A stretch of 64,000 nt of DNA from Rattus norvegicus (lineage: Eukaryota; Chordata; Mammalia; Rodentia; Muridae), in assembly GCF_036323735.1 (NCBI RefSeq), contig NC_086028.1, positions 41,253,501 through 41,317,500 on the forward strand, given 5' to 3'. The notes beneath the pieces are model-generated. The model did not search any database. It saw only the letters and a list, made by a program, of their open reading frames with translations, and was not told the origin of the DNA. This document shows, piece by piece, positions 36,576-48,478 of this stretch; the first letter of the stretch is position 1; every line of letters starts with the position of its first letter. The translations under genes and the position numbers were made by a program.

Positions 36576-39394
36576 CAATAATTTCTTTGGTTGTATCATG
36601 CATCTATCTATCATATATCTATCCCTTGTAATCCCCTCCAAGTCCTCCCAGGTTCCTTCTGCAACATCCTCATCCCAACCTCATGATTCCTCCTCTTCCT
36701 TCCTTTTTCCTTGACAAAATTCAGTTTCCCATTGATTCTAGCCAAGTATCTACTCACAGCATAAGAAAAGTAACCATCATCCCTTCCTAACTGTGTCCCT
36801 GTGCTATCTGTGCTCAGAGGTATTCATTGCAATAGTTTGAGTGTCACATGTGCCACATCCTTTTGTCACTTGATGTTTTAGCACAACACATTTTGGACAC
36901 ATACAGAGACACATCACTTACAGATGCCACATAGTACAACCCTGTGCAAAGCGATCACTTTATCATTCTTTGTACAGACTAAAGTGTTTTCCATTTCACA
37001 TGACAACAATGAAGTCATGGACATTTGTTGACATATTTCCCTCTGGAGTACAACGTGTTATTTTCTGTCATGTTCACCATGAAGGATACTGATCCAGTCA
37101 CAAGGCATGGGCATGTCCGTCCATGCTGGGTCTTGCCAAATTGTTCACAGTATATGCTACCTCAGTTCTTCTAAGCTGTACCCACTGCTCACACTTGCTA
37201 ACAGAGGACATTATGCCCCAGGCACTGTTATCCCCTTACCACAACCAAGTAACTTTCTACATGAGAGCTAAGAGAAACACCACCTCACTTCACAAAAGTC
37301 CAGAGATAGTGACGCATAAGTGACAGAGACCTATGTTTTAATATTGTTTTCTCTGAGGATTATCTCTGTGACTTCAGTCTAGGCACAGTAATCTCTCCAG
37401 CTGGAGTCGTAACCACAGTAAACTTTTATCCTGAGTCACTACAGGATTAAAAGAAAATTGTGGGTAACCAAAGCCTAGCCACAATATCTAAAGGACAATT
37501 CTCACTTGGTATCTTTTGTTTGTTTGCTTGCTCATTCCTTTCCTCATAGTGTAGAGCCTAAGATGCTAAGATTAGTTCAGAGCTACCATAGCCTCCGACA
37601 CTTCATCAGCAACTTTCCCCAAGTGCTGAAGTTTCACAAAGGGGTGAAAGAAAGCACAGTGCATGAAGAGCCAGGGTTACAGTTCTTAGCCTAGAAATGC
37701 AAACGTATCTTGCTTAATTTATGCTCCAAAACTATACATGGGGCTCACTCTTTTTTTCTCTTTGTTAAAAGAAAACTATTCTAAAGAACATATCACAGGG
37801 GCTCTTTGAATTAAGACTCCAAGTAATGCACTGAGGTAAAGAAAACTCCGAGACAACACCCACTCCTTCGCCTTGAGTCTCCTGGAGGTTCCTGATTGCC
37901 CTGCATCAACCTGGCAAAAGCTACCGCTCCTCCCCAAGACTGCCTGTCTTTTAGAAGCTGCAGGAATGAGAAATAAAAAGCTCTCTATAGGATGCTAGCA
38001 GAGATGCCAGCACTTAAAGCATGAGTGGGAGGGAAGCTGAGAAGGGGAGAGGGATGCTTGAGTGAGAGAAACAAAGCAGGGGGAAAGCAAGATCATGCAA
38101 CATGGAGTGCCTATGCTGCCATCTAATAGGGGAACCCACGGGGCACTTTTTTCACTAAAGAAGTGGGTAATGGATCACCTGCACCGATAATGTGCGTCCC
38201 TTTCACCTTTACAAAGAAGAAGGACATATTAAGGAGACACCCAGAAGTGCAGTTACTTACTTAAGAGTCCTGATCAGAGACAGGAATAGAATACCAGTTG
38301 TTTGTGCATTTAAAAAAGAAACATATTTGGGAAATAGATATATACCTAATGCTTAGGATTGGAATACAACATCAACAAGGGTTGGTGTCCCTCTTACAAA
38401 GGAATTTGGCTGCAAAGGATGCTGTCATGTCAAGGTCAACATGAGCACACCAGGTACCCTGCCCTTTGGTCAGATCTCATCCTCCTAAGTCTAGCAGAAT
38501 GAAAGTTTTTTGAGCCTTACACTGTAAGACCAATTAGCTGGATGGATGGGCAAATATTAGGAGAGAGGTGTTCCCAAGGTCAGCCAATCCTCATTACTTT
38601 AAGTCCTCCTTGATGAATTGACCATAAGTTAGAAAGAAACGTATAGTACAGAACATCTGGGGACTTTGACCAGCCCACTAACTTCCCTAGGCCTTAGTGT
38701 TCTCCACAGCTAATGGGGGTCACTGGGGGGCAGTGTCTTAATATCTAAATGTTGTGGATGGTGTTAACTTCCTGGAGAGATGTGAACAAATGTCTACTGA
38801 TTGCATAGGGCATCAATGATAGACCAAAGTCTATCTAAATCTATCAAAATCCAATCTGGTGAATCAAGGAGTTTTCTGGACTTCCTTACACAGCATGGGT
38901 CAGGGATCATTGATCCCTCAACCTATATCCTCACTAAGTCCCACCACATTATGGATGGTAGCTGCCTGGGAACTGTATTATGGAGTCCCTCTCTCAGTTA
39001 ACCTTCCTATATACTCCAGCATCTCTCAAGATCACTGGTAGCTAGGAAAGAACAGAAGAGAGTAATGCTTAAAATTCCTGATGGGGTCCTATGTCCCTCC
39101 CATCTCTTCTTTCTACTAGGGTTGTCAATTACTCAGTCACTCTTATAATAGCCATTGCTATCTTAGTAGGACTCTGCTCAATTAGTTGCTATAGTTACCA
39201 GCCAGGGTAATCTCTATTTCAAGATGGCAATCATGTAATGCCTAGAGGAAAGAGTCATATATAGGGTCTGCTAGTGTAATTGCCAGACTGGAGCTGACGC
39301 TCAAAAAAAATGGAAGCTATTATTTTTATTAATAATAGCCTTTTGGAATAACTCAAGTCATGGGCTGTAAAGTTTTTTGAGCCCTGGAGCCCTT
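36576..39394. other. Unique intergenic DNA, perhaps with an ancient L1 trace
   Basis: Sequence at about 36850-37060 faintly recalls the antisense of ancient L1 3' ends, but not enough to call. A block at about 38860-39215 has frames that include a hydrophobic run; it was considered as a retroviral remnant and not accepted. No gene seen. Confidence 0.35.
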
Positions 39395-39495
39395 AGAAAG
39401 CACATAAGGCAGTTCTTTATTTCCCAGAAAATGAAAGAGGCTCAGAAAAGCTCAATGACAACTCTGAGGTCACTCAGCCACCTGCTTCCTGTCTT
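39395..39495 (-). mobile_element. MIR SINE (ancient)
   Basis: AGAGGCTCAGAAAAGCTCAA and CTCTGAGGTCACTCAGCCAC correspond to the antisense MIR core. Confidence 0.5.
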
Positions 39496-39784
39496 CCAGG
39501 TAACTTCATCCAGGAAATTCTATCATTAATGAGCCACACGGGGTTAGCACCCTATGGTCAAAAGAGAATTGTCATTAGAAAGGACTTAAGGGCTTCATTA
39601 CATCAAAGTCCTGCAGAGTTTTGCTTAGGAGCACTTCATCAGCCGCCCTCCAAGGCACTACAACACGTTAAAGAATAAAGTTGTCTTAACGAGAAGAGCC
39701 AAGAGACTCTGACTTCAGATACAACTGTCTTTTGCTCCCACTAGCCCCCAAAGGGACATTTGGATTTTGTTTAGTTTCCATGGC

Positions 39785-39975
39785 TTGTAGCAACAAAAAG
39801 AAAAACAAAACAAAACAAACAAACAAACAGCCAGATGTAGTGGCACATACCTGCAATCTTAGCCTTTGGAAAGTGGAGGCAAGAGGATTGGAAATCCAAG
39901 CTCATCCTCGGTTATATGTTCAATGACAGTCGGGACTGTTCACGTTATTGTCTCAAATAAAACAACAACAAAAGA
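39785..39975 (+). mobile_element. B1 SINE with preceding A-rich tract
   Basis: A-rich (CAAA)n at 39785-39829, then CCAGATGTAGTGGCACATAC, CTGCAATCTTAGCCTTTGGA, GGTTATATGTTCAATGACAG, and GTCTCAAATAAAACAAC. Confidence 0.75.
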
Positions 39976-40424
39976 GCCACTTTTAAAGACACCAGGGATA
40001 GTCACTAGGAGAAAGGGACACATGGATTCAATGGAGGACAGCAAGAAGCATCAGTGTGGGAACTACTCAGCCGACTCTAGGCAGGTAACATTGCAGGAAC
40101 CATAGGATGCTGAGGGAAGATGTTAGGGTGTGGTCCAGCCCTGGCCTGACTTTCACCTTTGTTATAAAATCTCAGCATTCACACTCCACATTCCTACAGC
40201 ATGTGAAAGGGCCGGCCCAAGTGACTGAGTGCTGTTTTGTGTGATTGTCTGTAGGTAGTTTTTCATTGGTTTTAAAAGGTTTCCCTTTTTTGGCAACCAT
40301 TTTTTGCTATGTCTCAACCCTCTGTGTACTGAGATATCTGGGTTTCCATTTCTAGTCAGCACTTCCTGTATCTGATAAGGCTGGACAATTCACTGACAGT
40401 GACGTGGGGTGATTGTCTTCACCT

Positions 40425-40475
40425 GAACTGGCTTTGTAGCTGAGGATGATCTTGAACTTTAGTTCTTCCTGGGAA
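40425..40475 (-). mobile_element. B1 fragment
   Basis: AACTGGCTTTGTAGCTGAGG and ATGATCTTGAACTTTAGTTC resemble an inner B1 segment in antisense. Short. Confidence 0.4.
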
Positions 40476-40483
40476 TACTAGTT

Positions 40484-40510
40484 AGTCAGTCAGTCAGTCA
40501 GTCAGTTAGT
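40484..40510. repeat. (AGTC)n tetranucleotide repeat
   Basis: About six AGTC units, followed by looser AGTT units. Confidence 0.9.
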
Positions 40511-40519
40511 TCCATAGTT

Positions 40520-40915
40520 AGTTAGGTTTTGTTTGTTTGCTTTTTGTCAACTTGATACTAGCTAAGGTCATCTGAGAAGAGGAAACTTCAAGTAAGACAA
40601 TTCTTCCATCAGATTGGCCTGTAGGCAAGTCCAAGGGACATTTGATAGAGATTGATTTTGGAGGTCACAGCTCACTGTGGGCAGTGGCATGCCTAAGCAG
40701 GTGGTTCTGGGTTGTAAACAGTGAGGAACAACCCGGTAAGCAGTGATCCTCCATGGCTTCTGCTTCAGTTCCTGTCTCTAGACTCCTGCCTTCAGTTCCT
40801 GACCAGACTTCATCTTAACTAAAAGCTATAAGCTAAAACCAACCCTCCCCTCACAAATTGCTTTTGGTCATGATGTTTTATCACAGCAATAGGAAGCTAT
40901 CTAAGACACAGTTGT
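40520..40915 (+). mobile_element. Dispersed rodent LTR-like repeat, long copy
   Basis: TTTTTGTCAACTTGATACTA at the start, TTCCATCAGATTGGCCTGTA, GCAGTGATCCTCCATGGCTT, TTGCTTTTGGTCATGATGTT, and the end AATAGGAAGCTATCTAAGAC. Same family as 28900-29335, opposite strand. Confidence 0.6.
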
Positions 40916-41008
40916 GCTTGTTTTGCATACATACTGTACACAGGAAAAGTGTTGTGATGAGATTTAATTGAAAAACAGTTTGGCTAATTTGTGGTATTTA
41001 TTATTTTG

Positions 41009-41207
41009 AAAAAAGGGGGGGATGAAGGAAGGGATGGAGGGAGGGAAGAAACTAGAGAGTGAGGGAAGGAGAAACAAAGGGAGAGAAGAGGGGAAGAATT
41101 GAAGTGGGAAGACTACTGCTTTGTTCTTTTTTCCTTCTTTCTCTCTTCCTTCTTCCCTTCCTTTTTCCTTCCCTCTTTTCTCTCCTCCCTTCTTCCTGTT
41201 TGTTTCC
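41009..41207. repeat. Purine tract followed by pyrimidine tract
   Basis: 41009-41113 is almost all A/G. After a short spacer, 41121-41207 is almost all C/T. The words GGAAGG/GGGAGG and CCTTCC/CCTCCC make the halves roughly complementary. Confidence 0.85.
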
Positions 41208-41210
41208 TTA

Positions 41211-41924
41211 CTCATGAAGGGTCTATTCACATATTGAAAACTCATCTGACTCATGAAAAGCCAATGTGAGATCCTGAACGTGGGCGATGGTCTAATCTTT
41301 TTTTTTTTATCATCTTTGAGCATATTCTCCACTCTTCAGTCCTTTCCAGAGCATCCCAAAACACAATCCAGGATGACCATAGTGCCTTCATCCTGCCTGG
41401 CACTGTGTACACCTGGCTGGCTTCCCTGGACTGTCAGCGTGCAGGCTGCCAGCCTCCGGGAAGCTGTTCCAGTGCCCTTGCCGCTGTCAGGGCTGCTTGT
41501 GGGCTGGAGACAAGGAAAACAAATGCTGCTAATGAGCTGGAAACATAACACACTTGTAAGAACCAGCACAGAGATGAGCTGCTCCCTATTCTTAGGGAAA
41601 GTAAAAAAAAAATGAAAAAAGACAGAATGCAGAGCCCAAATTCCAGAGCACTCAACTCACCACAGCTCATAGCAACTTGGGCCCATGCCTCTCCCTCCAT
41701 CTTGCATGCTGACCCAGCCTCCGTTCACATCTGCATATTGACAAATGACAGCACATAATGGAGTCTGGAATCTAGGCTTTGTCAAGGTCAATGTTCTCTA
41801 TCCCTATTCTGTAACCCTGTTCTGCACTCACTAGCCAGATGCCTGTTGCCATTCAGACGGTCTGGTCCCTCGGGCCTTTCTGCCATCTCTGCTATAGGTA
41901 GAAAAGTCAGTGTTGTTTAGTTTT
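41211..41924. other. Unique intergenic DNA
   Basis: A 120-codon open frame at 41253-41615 has no recognisable family. Confidence 0.4.
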
Positions 41925-42070
41925 GTTGTTTTGAAACAGGATCTCCTGTAGCCCAGGCTGGTCCTTCAATTACTTTGTAGCAGAAGATAACCTTTGAACT
42001 TCTAACCAACCCTTCTATCTTTACTTCCCAGGGGTTGGGATTATAGATGTATGTCACCATGCATGCCTCC
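41925..42070 (-). mobile_element. B1 SINE
   Basis: TTTTGAAACAGGATCTCCTG, TAGCCCAGGCTGGTCCTTCA, GGGGTTGGGATTATAGATGT, and ATGTCACCATGCATGCC. Confidence 0.75.
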
Positions 42071-42624
42071 ATACTGCCTATTAAAGGACATTCATATTGC
42101 CAGAGAGGTTCATGGTATTGCTGGGTTCCATATGGTCTGGCTTGAGAGTAGAATAGATGTTGACTAAAATATGTACAAATGCCACCCTGGTCTCTTGGCA
42201 GTCACTTGACTCATGGGGTGGCACCTCCCAATCAGAACAACCCATTCTTGGTAGGCAGCCACATGTAAATTCTCAGTCTTCCATAAGGAAATCACCATTA
42301 ACTTGCAGCTTAAAGCAGTCAAATTTATCTGCTTACATTTCTGGATCCAGGGAGCCAAAGCTCCAGGTGTCAGCAGTGTTAGTTATTTCCGGAAGATCCA
42401 CAGGGATAGTGTGTTCCCAGCCTCACTCCTAACTGGTGGTGAATACTGGCACGTCTTCCTACCCTATGCCTATACACACAAGGCCTCAGTGTGTAGCCCC
42501 ATCTTCACAAGGCCGTGGCAGCATGGCAATTTGCTTCTCTTCTGTGAACATCTGCCATGAACACAGCCCACATTTGATTCATACTCCTGTCACTTGAGGA
42601 TTCTTTGCTTTTGTTTATGTATTT
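42071..42624. other. Unique intergenic DNA
   Basis: No feature recognised. Confidence 0.4.
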
Positions 42625-42840
42625 TTGCCATTTGTATTATTTTATTTATTTATTTTTTAAACTACCAATTGCTGCCCTCCCTTTTGTTCTCCCTATAGAG
42701 TCCTTCCTCCCACCCCCTGCCCCCATCTCCTCGGAGAGGGTAAGGCCTGTGCTGGGTATAAGCTCATCCTTGCATATCAGGTCTCTGCAGGACCAGACAA
42801 GAAGCCTTGTTGAGGAATGGTCTAATTCCAGCTGCTAAGT
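42625..42840 (-). mobile_element. Old rodent L1 (Lx-type) 3' fragment
   Basis: T-rich start (tail in antisense), CCCCCATCTCCTCGGAGAGG, then a GGTATAAGCTCATCCTTGCA-like segment and GACCAGACAAGAAGCCTTGT, in the order of antisense Lx 3' sequence. Confidence 0.5.
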
Positions 42841-43384
42841 TCTTCATTGTAAGCAAGAATGTATCCATGGGTTCTAGGAAAACACAAATTGCTTGATGGT
42901 GGGGGCAATAAGCTCAGATTATCCAGTTTCTCCCTTCCTGTCCAGTAAGTAATAGCCCCTCTGTTTTGCAGGACACCATTCCTATTCCTCAATCCCCACT
43001 TCAAGGAGCTGGCTGGCCTTCAAAGATGAATCTGAAGTACAGGCAGAACCAATCAATAGCCCAACCCCAGAGCTTCACTGCCTGGATAAGTGTACAGCTC
43101 CAATTGAACTCAGTCTTAAGCCATCTTAAGGATGTGGTTGTGATAGAGTCATTTTATCCTAGAGATATTATGTGTGGTTTGGGGGGGTTCTAGTGGTAAT
43201 TTGCAAGAAAAGAGCTGGCTGGACTCTGGAGAGGGGCCTCAAAAGACAAAGAGACCAGAAGCCTCCTAGACCCATCTTTGCCTTAAGACCCTATGAGATT
43301 TCACTTACATGTTCCACTTAAGATTTCTTTGCTCTCACCCACTATTCTGAAAATGACTTTTTAAAAAGGGGACTGACTAATACA
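42841..43384. other. Unique intergenic DNA
   Basis: No feature recognised. Confidence 0.4.
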
Positions 43385-43510
43385 TTTGCATTTACCTATT
43401 CCACAAATACCCTTTTGCCAATAATGAGCCAGGCAGGGCATTAGTCACTGGCCTGAGAAGACCCAGAATGAAAAACAGAACTCCTAGTTTCTAGGGGAGT
43501 GTAGTCTCTT
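43385..43510. mobile_element. Possible ancient L2/MIR-type repeat
   Basis: ACAAATACCCTTTTGCCAAT, GAGCCAGGCAGGGCATTAGT and CTAGTTTCTAGGGGAGTGTA resemble the ancient repeat built on 'last for ... at which position sizes change' type words (TGAGCACCTACTATGTGCCAGGC in intact copies is the model I compared against, shortened here). Similar weak copies lie at 47860-48000 and 52345-52450. Confidence 0.35.
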
Positions 43511-44649
43511 GGGAATTGTATAGATGTTGCCATGGAATTGGCAAGTCTTAGGAAAGCTCCTGAAGTTGAACCCTAACTTTCCATAGAGATGCAGAAAAAG
43601 ACCCAAAGGGATTGGAGGGCTTTCTCATTAAAATGTGCAAACCTCCTTACCATTGTCAATGCTCTGAGAAAAAGACAAAAGTATAGAGGTTGAGGTGACA
43701 GAGAAGAAGGATTGCAGTCAGGCTAGTACTCTCCCAGGGGTACTTAAGGCTGCCTATTCACAGAGAAAATATGAGTATCTGGACAATCTGAGCCAGCTCA
43801 GTACCTCCAGACAAAGAAAGAGACAGATGGGAAAAAAGACTCAGAGATATCTGGAATAAAGGAGATGTCCTAGGAAAAAAAAATCTGGAAGCTTCTCCAC
43901 TTGGTAATCCATCTTAATTAATTCAGAGTTGAGCTGGTTAATGTCTATTTAAATGGAGTGGTTGGTAAGTTATAATTTTGTGGTGGATCAAAAAGAAAAA
44001 AAAAAGAAAAAGCATGCTTCTCTGTTTCCAGTCATACTTTGGATTCCTTTCAGGACTACAGCCCTAGAGAAAACTGTTCTTTTAGGCATTCATGTTCAAA
44101 CCACCTTATATTAGATGATCTTGTACTGCATAAAACCCAACTTGAGTCTATGCTTACACAGGATCTAAAAGGTCATCCTTATTCTGAGCCAGCATGAGGC
44201 CAGGGCCCTAACTCTGTTAGTCAGGTACCTCAGCCTCAAATGCTGAACTGGAATAGAATCATTCTCCCATCATGACAAATGTAGTCATTGCTTTTAAGAG
44301 GAGATGGGCTCTCATGTCCAGGGACAGCAACATGCAGACCAACCACGATATGTAATTTCAGAGAACCCTCCAAGTTGAACTCTCCCATAGACTCATCTCT
44401 CTTTACCAAATTGCTTTTGGTTCAGTGGAAAATATGTTTTCTTCAGTTTGCAAGTATGAACTCAGACTGTTAGTCACCTATTTAGCTAGCCCTAATAGAT
44501 TAAATACAATATGAATATTTCCCCATCATTTGCTGTTCTTGCTTTCAATATCCACAATTTCAATCACTGTAGATTGAAAACACACATGGTAACATAGAAT
44601 CTGGTATTGAGCATGTAACATAGTTGCTATTTCTTGGCTAGCATGAATG
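43511..44649. other. Unique intergenic DNA
   Basis: A-rich patch near 43990-44012. Otherwise nothing recognised. Confidence 0.4.
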
Positions 44650-45061
44650 CCTACTGTGTACAGTGGCACCCCTGGGCAGGTATGCTTATTCTGCCTAAGA
44701 AAGCTATCTAAGACCCTGTCCTCTGTACTCCACTTTCCTGTCCACAATTCTGTCTGCATTCCCAGAGGTCTGCCAGAACCAGGAATGCCAGACCATGCCA
44801 GTACTAGAAACCCCAGAGGCTATGCAGGCCACAAAAACCCCAGGGGAGATGCCCTTCTGAACCTCAAGACTCACTAGTCATGAAAATATCAGTCTATTCA
44901 TGACAGGAAACAGAAAGAAAACAGAAACAAAAGGAAAAAAATCTCAAACCACCCATACAGCAAAGACAAACTAAGAAATCAGCATCTAAACCTATATTAG
45001 CTGCAAAACCCAGATGGCTAAACGCTAGCATAAGAACACAATCAACAAGAGACAGGGCAAT

Positions 45062-46060
45062 ATGATACCACTAGAGGCCATCTATCTCACTACAGCAAGC
45101 CCTAAATATCCTAACATAGCTAATGTGCATGAAAATGACTTTAAATCCAATCTTACGAAGATAACAGAGACCTTTAAAGAAGAAAAGAATAAATCCCTTA
45201 AAGAAGTACAGGAAAAAACACTCAAACGAATGAAATTAATAAAACTGTTTAGTCTTGAAAATTGAAACAGAAGTAAAGAAAACACAAACTGAGGGAAACT
45301 TGGAGATGGAAAACTTAGGGAAGAGAAAAGAAACTACAGATGCAAGCATCACCTGGAGAATACAAGAAATGAAAGGGTAAACCTCAGGCAAAGAAGATAC
45401 AATAGAAGAAATTGATACATGGTCAGAGAAAATGTTAGATCCAAAACATTTCAGACACAAAACATCCAGGAAACTTGGGACACTATGAAATAAACCAGTA
45501 CTAAGATTAACTAGAATAGAAGAGGGAGACAACTCCCAACTCAAAGGTCCAGAAAATGTCTTCAACAAAAATCATAGAAGAAAATTTTCCTAATCTTAAG
45601 AAAGAGATGACTATAACACCAAAGAACACCAAATAGATTAGACTCCCAAAAAGAAAATCTGCCTGTCATATAACAAATGATCAAATCACTAAATGTACAG
45701 AACAACAACAAAAGAATATTAAAACTGCAAGGGGGAAAGCTAAGTAATGTATAAAAACAGACCTATTAGAATTACACACAACTTCTCATCTGAGACTCTA
45801 AAGGACAGAAGGCTCTAGACAGATGCTTTGCAGTCTCCAAGAGACCACACATGCCATTCTGAACTACTATATCCAGCAAAATTTTCAATCACCATATATG
45901 GATAAAACAAGATTTAAACAGTAGGTATCCACAAATCCATTCCTACAGAAGATACTAGAAGTAAAACTCCAACCCAAGGAGGTTAACTACATCCAAGAAA
46001 ACATATGAAATGAATAATATCACACAAGTAAAACTAAAAGAAGGGTAAGCTCCCCCATCC
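45062..46060 (+). pseudogene. Decayed L1 ORF1
   Basis: Colinear with L1 ORF1 by scattered matches: coiled-coil words KEEKNKSLKEVQEKTLKRMK at the start and CTATATCCAGCAAAATTTTC near 45870 (the C-terminal LYPAKL region). Multiple frameshifts and stops. Confidence 0.7.
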
Positions 46061-46516
46061 CCAAACACACTATTACCACCAACATCTAAACAACATAAAT
46101 GAACTATCATTGGTCTTTAATGCTTCTCATCAACAATGGACTCAATTCCCCAATTAAAAAAAGAAAAGCATAGACTATCAGATAGGATGCAAACCAGAAT
46201 TCATTATTCTGTGGCATACAAGAAACACACCTCAACATCAGAGACAGAATTTCCTCAGAATAAAGGGTTGGAAAAAGATTTTTGTTCCAAGCAAACAGAC
46301 CCAAGATGCAGCAAGAGTAGCTACTTTAACATTTAATAAAATAGATATCCCACCAAAATTAATCAAAAATAGATGGAGAAGGAGACTTCATAGTAATCAA
46401 AGAAAAATTCACCAATATTTTCTCAATTTTGAATATCTATGTTCCAAATGCAAGGGTTACCACATTTGTAAAAGAGTCATTATTATATCTTAGACTATAC
46501 ATTCAAACCCATATGT

Positions 46517-46532
46517 AATAGTGGGAGACTTT
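46517..46532. repeat. Target-site duplication of ID SINE, left copy
   Basis: AATAGTGGGAGACTT plus one T. Matches 46644-46658 with one difference (GTGGG/GTAGG). Confidence 0.85.
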
Positions 46533-46643
46533 GGGGTTGGGGATTTAGCTAAAGGCCCTGGGTTCGGTCCCCAGCTCCAGAAAACCAAAAACAAAAAGCA
46601 AAAAACAAACAAACAAACAAACAAACAAACAAAAACTTAAAAA
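46533..46643 (+). mobile_element. ID SINE with internal deletion
   Basis: ID elements derive from BC1 RNA / tRNA-Ala and are especially abundant in rat. The head GGGGTTGGGGATTTAGCT (A-box region) is followed directly by AAGGCCCTGGGTTCGGTCCC (B-box region). About 30 bases that normally separate them are missing. The tail is A-rich with an (AAAC)n array at about 46604-46632. A 15-bp near-perfect duplication flanks it. It sits in the endonuclease remnant of the old L1. Confidence 0.9.
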
Positions 46644-46658
46644 AATAGTAGGAGACTT
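46644..46658. repeat. Target-site duplication of ID SINE, right copy
   Basis: AATAGTAGGAGACTT. One substitution from the left copy. Confidence 0.85.
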
Positions 46659-46869
46659 CAACATCCCACACTTACCACTGGACAAGTCATCCAGAAAGAA
46701 ACAGAGAAATAATAGAACTGATATTATGACTCAAATGGATCTAAAATATATCTACAGAATATTTTACTCAACCACAAAAGAATATACCTTCTTGGTACCT
46801 CATGGAAATGTCTCCAAAATTAACTACATACTCAGTCACAAAGCATGTCTCAACAGATAATGACTGGCC

Positions 46870-47035
46870 AACCAGGACTGTCAATCAGTGTTCGCTAAGC
46901 TCAGGGAGAGATGTTCCTCATAAAATAAAGTGGGGAGAAACTGAGGAAGAAGTCTAATGCCAATCTTTAGTCTCCATATGTACATCCTTATACTAATACA
47001 TACATGCACATATCACAACACATACACAGACACAA
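46870..47035 (+). mobile_element. B4-like SINE, 5' truncated
   Basis: GACTGGCCAACCAGGACTGT, TAAAATAAAGTGGGGAGAAA and CTGAGGAAGAAGTCTAATGC, then an ACATACATGCACATATCACA-like tail match the 3' half of the B4 family. It begins where the old L1 stops. Confidence 0.6.
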
Positions 47036-47859
47036 AATTATATAGAATCTATATGGTATGTATGTCTGGAAAATATATGGTAAGGTTAAATTATAAAATC
47101 TACAATCTTAAGATACAGGCAAAATATTTGCATTCAACTTAAATGTCATATTCAAGAGTCTAAGGATCTTGTGGTATATGGGTCAGTTGTACTCAGCTGA
47201 CCTCAACCAGCCATACCTGGAACTCTGAACAACTATGATCCCAGAAATGGCTGGCTGGATGCTCAGCTTATAAGGTAAGCCCCCTGACTCTCTTGCTATC
47301 CAATACCATCCTTTCTTTGCCCCCTCCTCATATAGAAAACCCAAGAGTCCAACTCACCTCCACTAACACTCAAGTCTAGCCCACCAGTATTGCCTACCCC
47401 AAAGGCCCCAAAGCATGCTTGCATTTTACCAACTACCCATTCCTCTTCTCGGAAAGCATCATGTCTCATCTCCAAAGTTTTACAATTATACCAAAAATTG
47501 AACTCTCTTAGAGCTAAGAATTAGCTCAAATTTAGTTCAGAGTCCAATTTTACAAGCTTAGCCTCCCTGAACCTGTTTCCTTAACAGAAGATTGAGTTCA
47601 AATGGTTTAATTTAGAGAGTGCTTTACAGGAAAATAAGGGAGGCAAAAATACCTATTACAGCTTGCCATAAAAGAATTATCTAAATAACAGAATCCCTTA
47701 CTGTCGATTTTAATATGATTTTTTCTCTGTGACTGTTATCAGTGAATTGCAATAATTCTAGCTGATGTTGTGAAGTTCAGTTGCCTGTCTTCTAGGTCAT
47801 GTTAATAGCCAGCATCAAGTGTGTATCCTATTGTCAGTTCAATGACTGCTCTGGCACAT
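47036..47859. other. Unique intergenic DNA
   Basis: No feature recognised. Confidence 0.4.
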
Positions 47860-48000
47860 GAGCCAGGACCATCCATTCAATACCACCTGAGTGTTTTCTC
47901 TGTGCTGGATGCCTTTCTCAGATATGAGGCTCTACACAGCCTGGCTCCTTTAGCTCTCCAAGAGCTTAAGTTCTCAGGCAGCCTGTCAACAGATTACTGG
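47860..48000. mobile_element. Possible ancient L2/MIR-type repeat
   Basis: CACCTGAGTGTTTTCTCTGT, GCTGGATGCCTTTCTCAGAT and CTCCAAGAGCTTAAGTTCTC resemble a widespread ancient mammalian repeat. Weak. Confidence 0.4.
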
Positions 48001-48385
48001 TAAATAGTAGTGGCAAGTAGTGGACGGTCTGAATGAACTAACCAGGTGGCTGAAGAAAGATATTCAGGGGTAGGAGAGACAGAGGAAGGTGTGAGAGTCA
48101 AAGAGCAAGTAATGGTCCTGGCAAATGAAGAAAGAGGAACCATCCACACAGGTATTAGAGCCACACAGATACCTATGCAAAGGGAACACAGGGAAAGGAG
48201 AACAAATCCTCCAAAGGAAGAACCATCTGATATTGAGAGGATAGAGAAACTGAGTATGAGGGACCACATGATCTCACCTGTCAAAGAAGATGATGAAGAC
48301 CTAGAGAGGGCTTTAAGCCAGTTAGGCTCTAAGCATACTGTTTTCACCAAGTCATACACTAGTACTGGTGGTTAAATTCTAAGAA

Positions 48386-48389
<4 letters not shown>
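48001..48389. other. Unique intergenic DNA
   Basis: A 109-codon open frame at 48046-48375 has a charged composition but no recognisable family. Probably chance. Confidence 0.35.

Positions 48390-48478
<89 letters not shown>

Larger units (their letters stand above)
44650..46865 (+). mobile_element. Old decayed L1, 5' half, interrupted by an ID SINE
   Basis: Leader near 44660-44880 (GTGCCCCTGGGCAGG-like words, CCAGAACCAGGAATGCCAGA). ORF1 remnant from 45062: a 67-codon open piece opening MIPLEAIYLTTASPKYPNIA, then broken frames with ORF1 words such as CAACTCAAAGGTCCAGAAAA and GAAAATTTTCCTAATCTTAA. ORF2 endonuclease remnant from about 46125 (NGLNSPIKK-like, then GDFNIP). It stops near 46865, inside the endonuclease domain, so the 3' two thirds are missing. 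It is much older than the two young L1s. Both ORFs are clearly dead. Confidence 0.8.

Noticed and set aside
38860..39215. A hydrophobic run in one frame near 39120-39205 that could suggest a retroviral envelope transmembrane remnant
   Set aside because: Frames are short and broken, no conserved envelope motif or flanking LTR pair is visible, and composition alone can give such a run.
41253..41615. 120-codon open frame starting in a T-rich tract
   Set aside because: The N-terminal hydrophobic run comes from a poly-T stretch; no homology recognised.
46600..46632. Short regular repeats that could mimic a CRISPR array
   Set aside because: It is an (AAAC)n SINE tail with no spacers, in mammalian DNA.
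47186..47215. Inverted repeat GGTCAG...CTGACC, considered as an RNA hairpin
   Set aside because: Stem of only a few base pairs, with no conserved RNA family features.
48046..48375. 109-codon charged open frame
   Set aside because: No recognisable domain, no splice or promoter context, and it sits in repeat-derived intergenic DNA.
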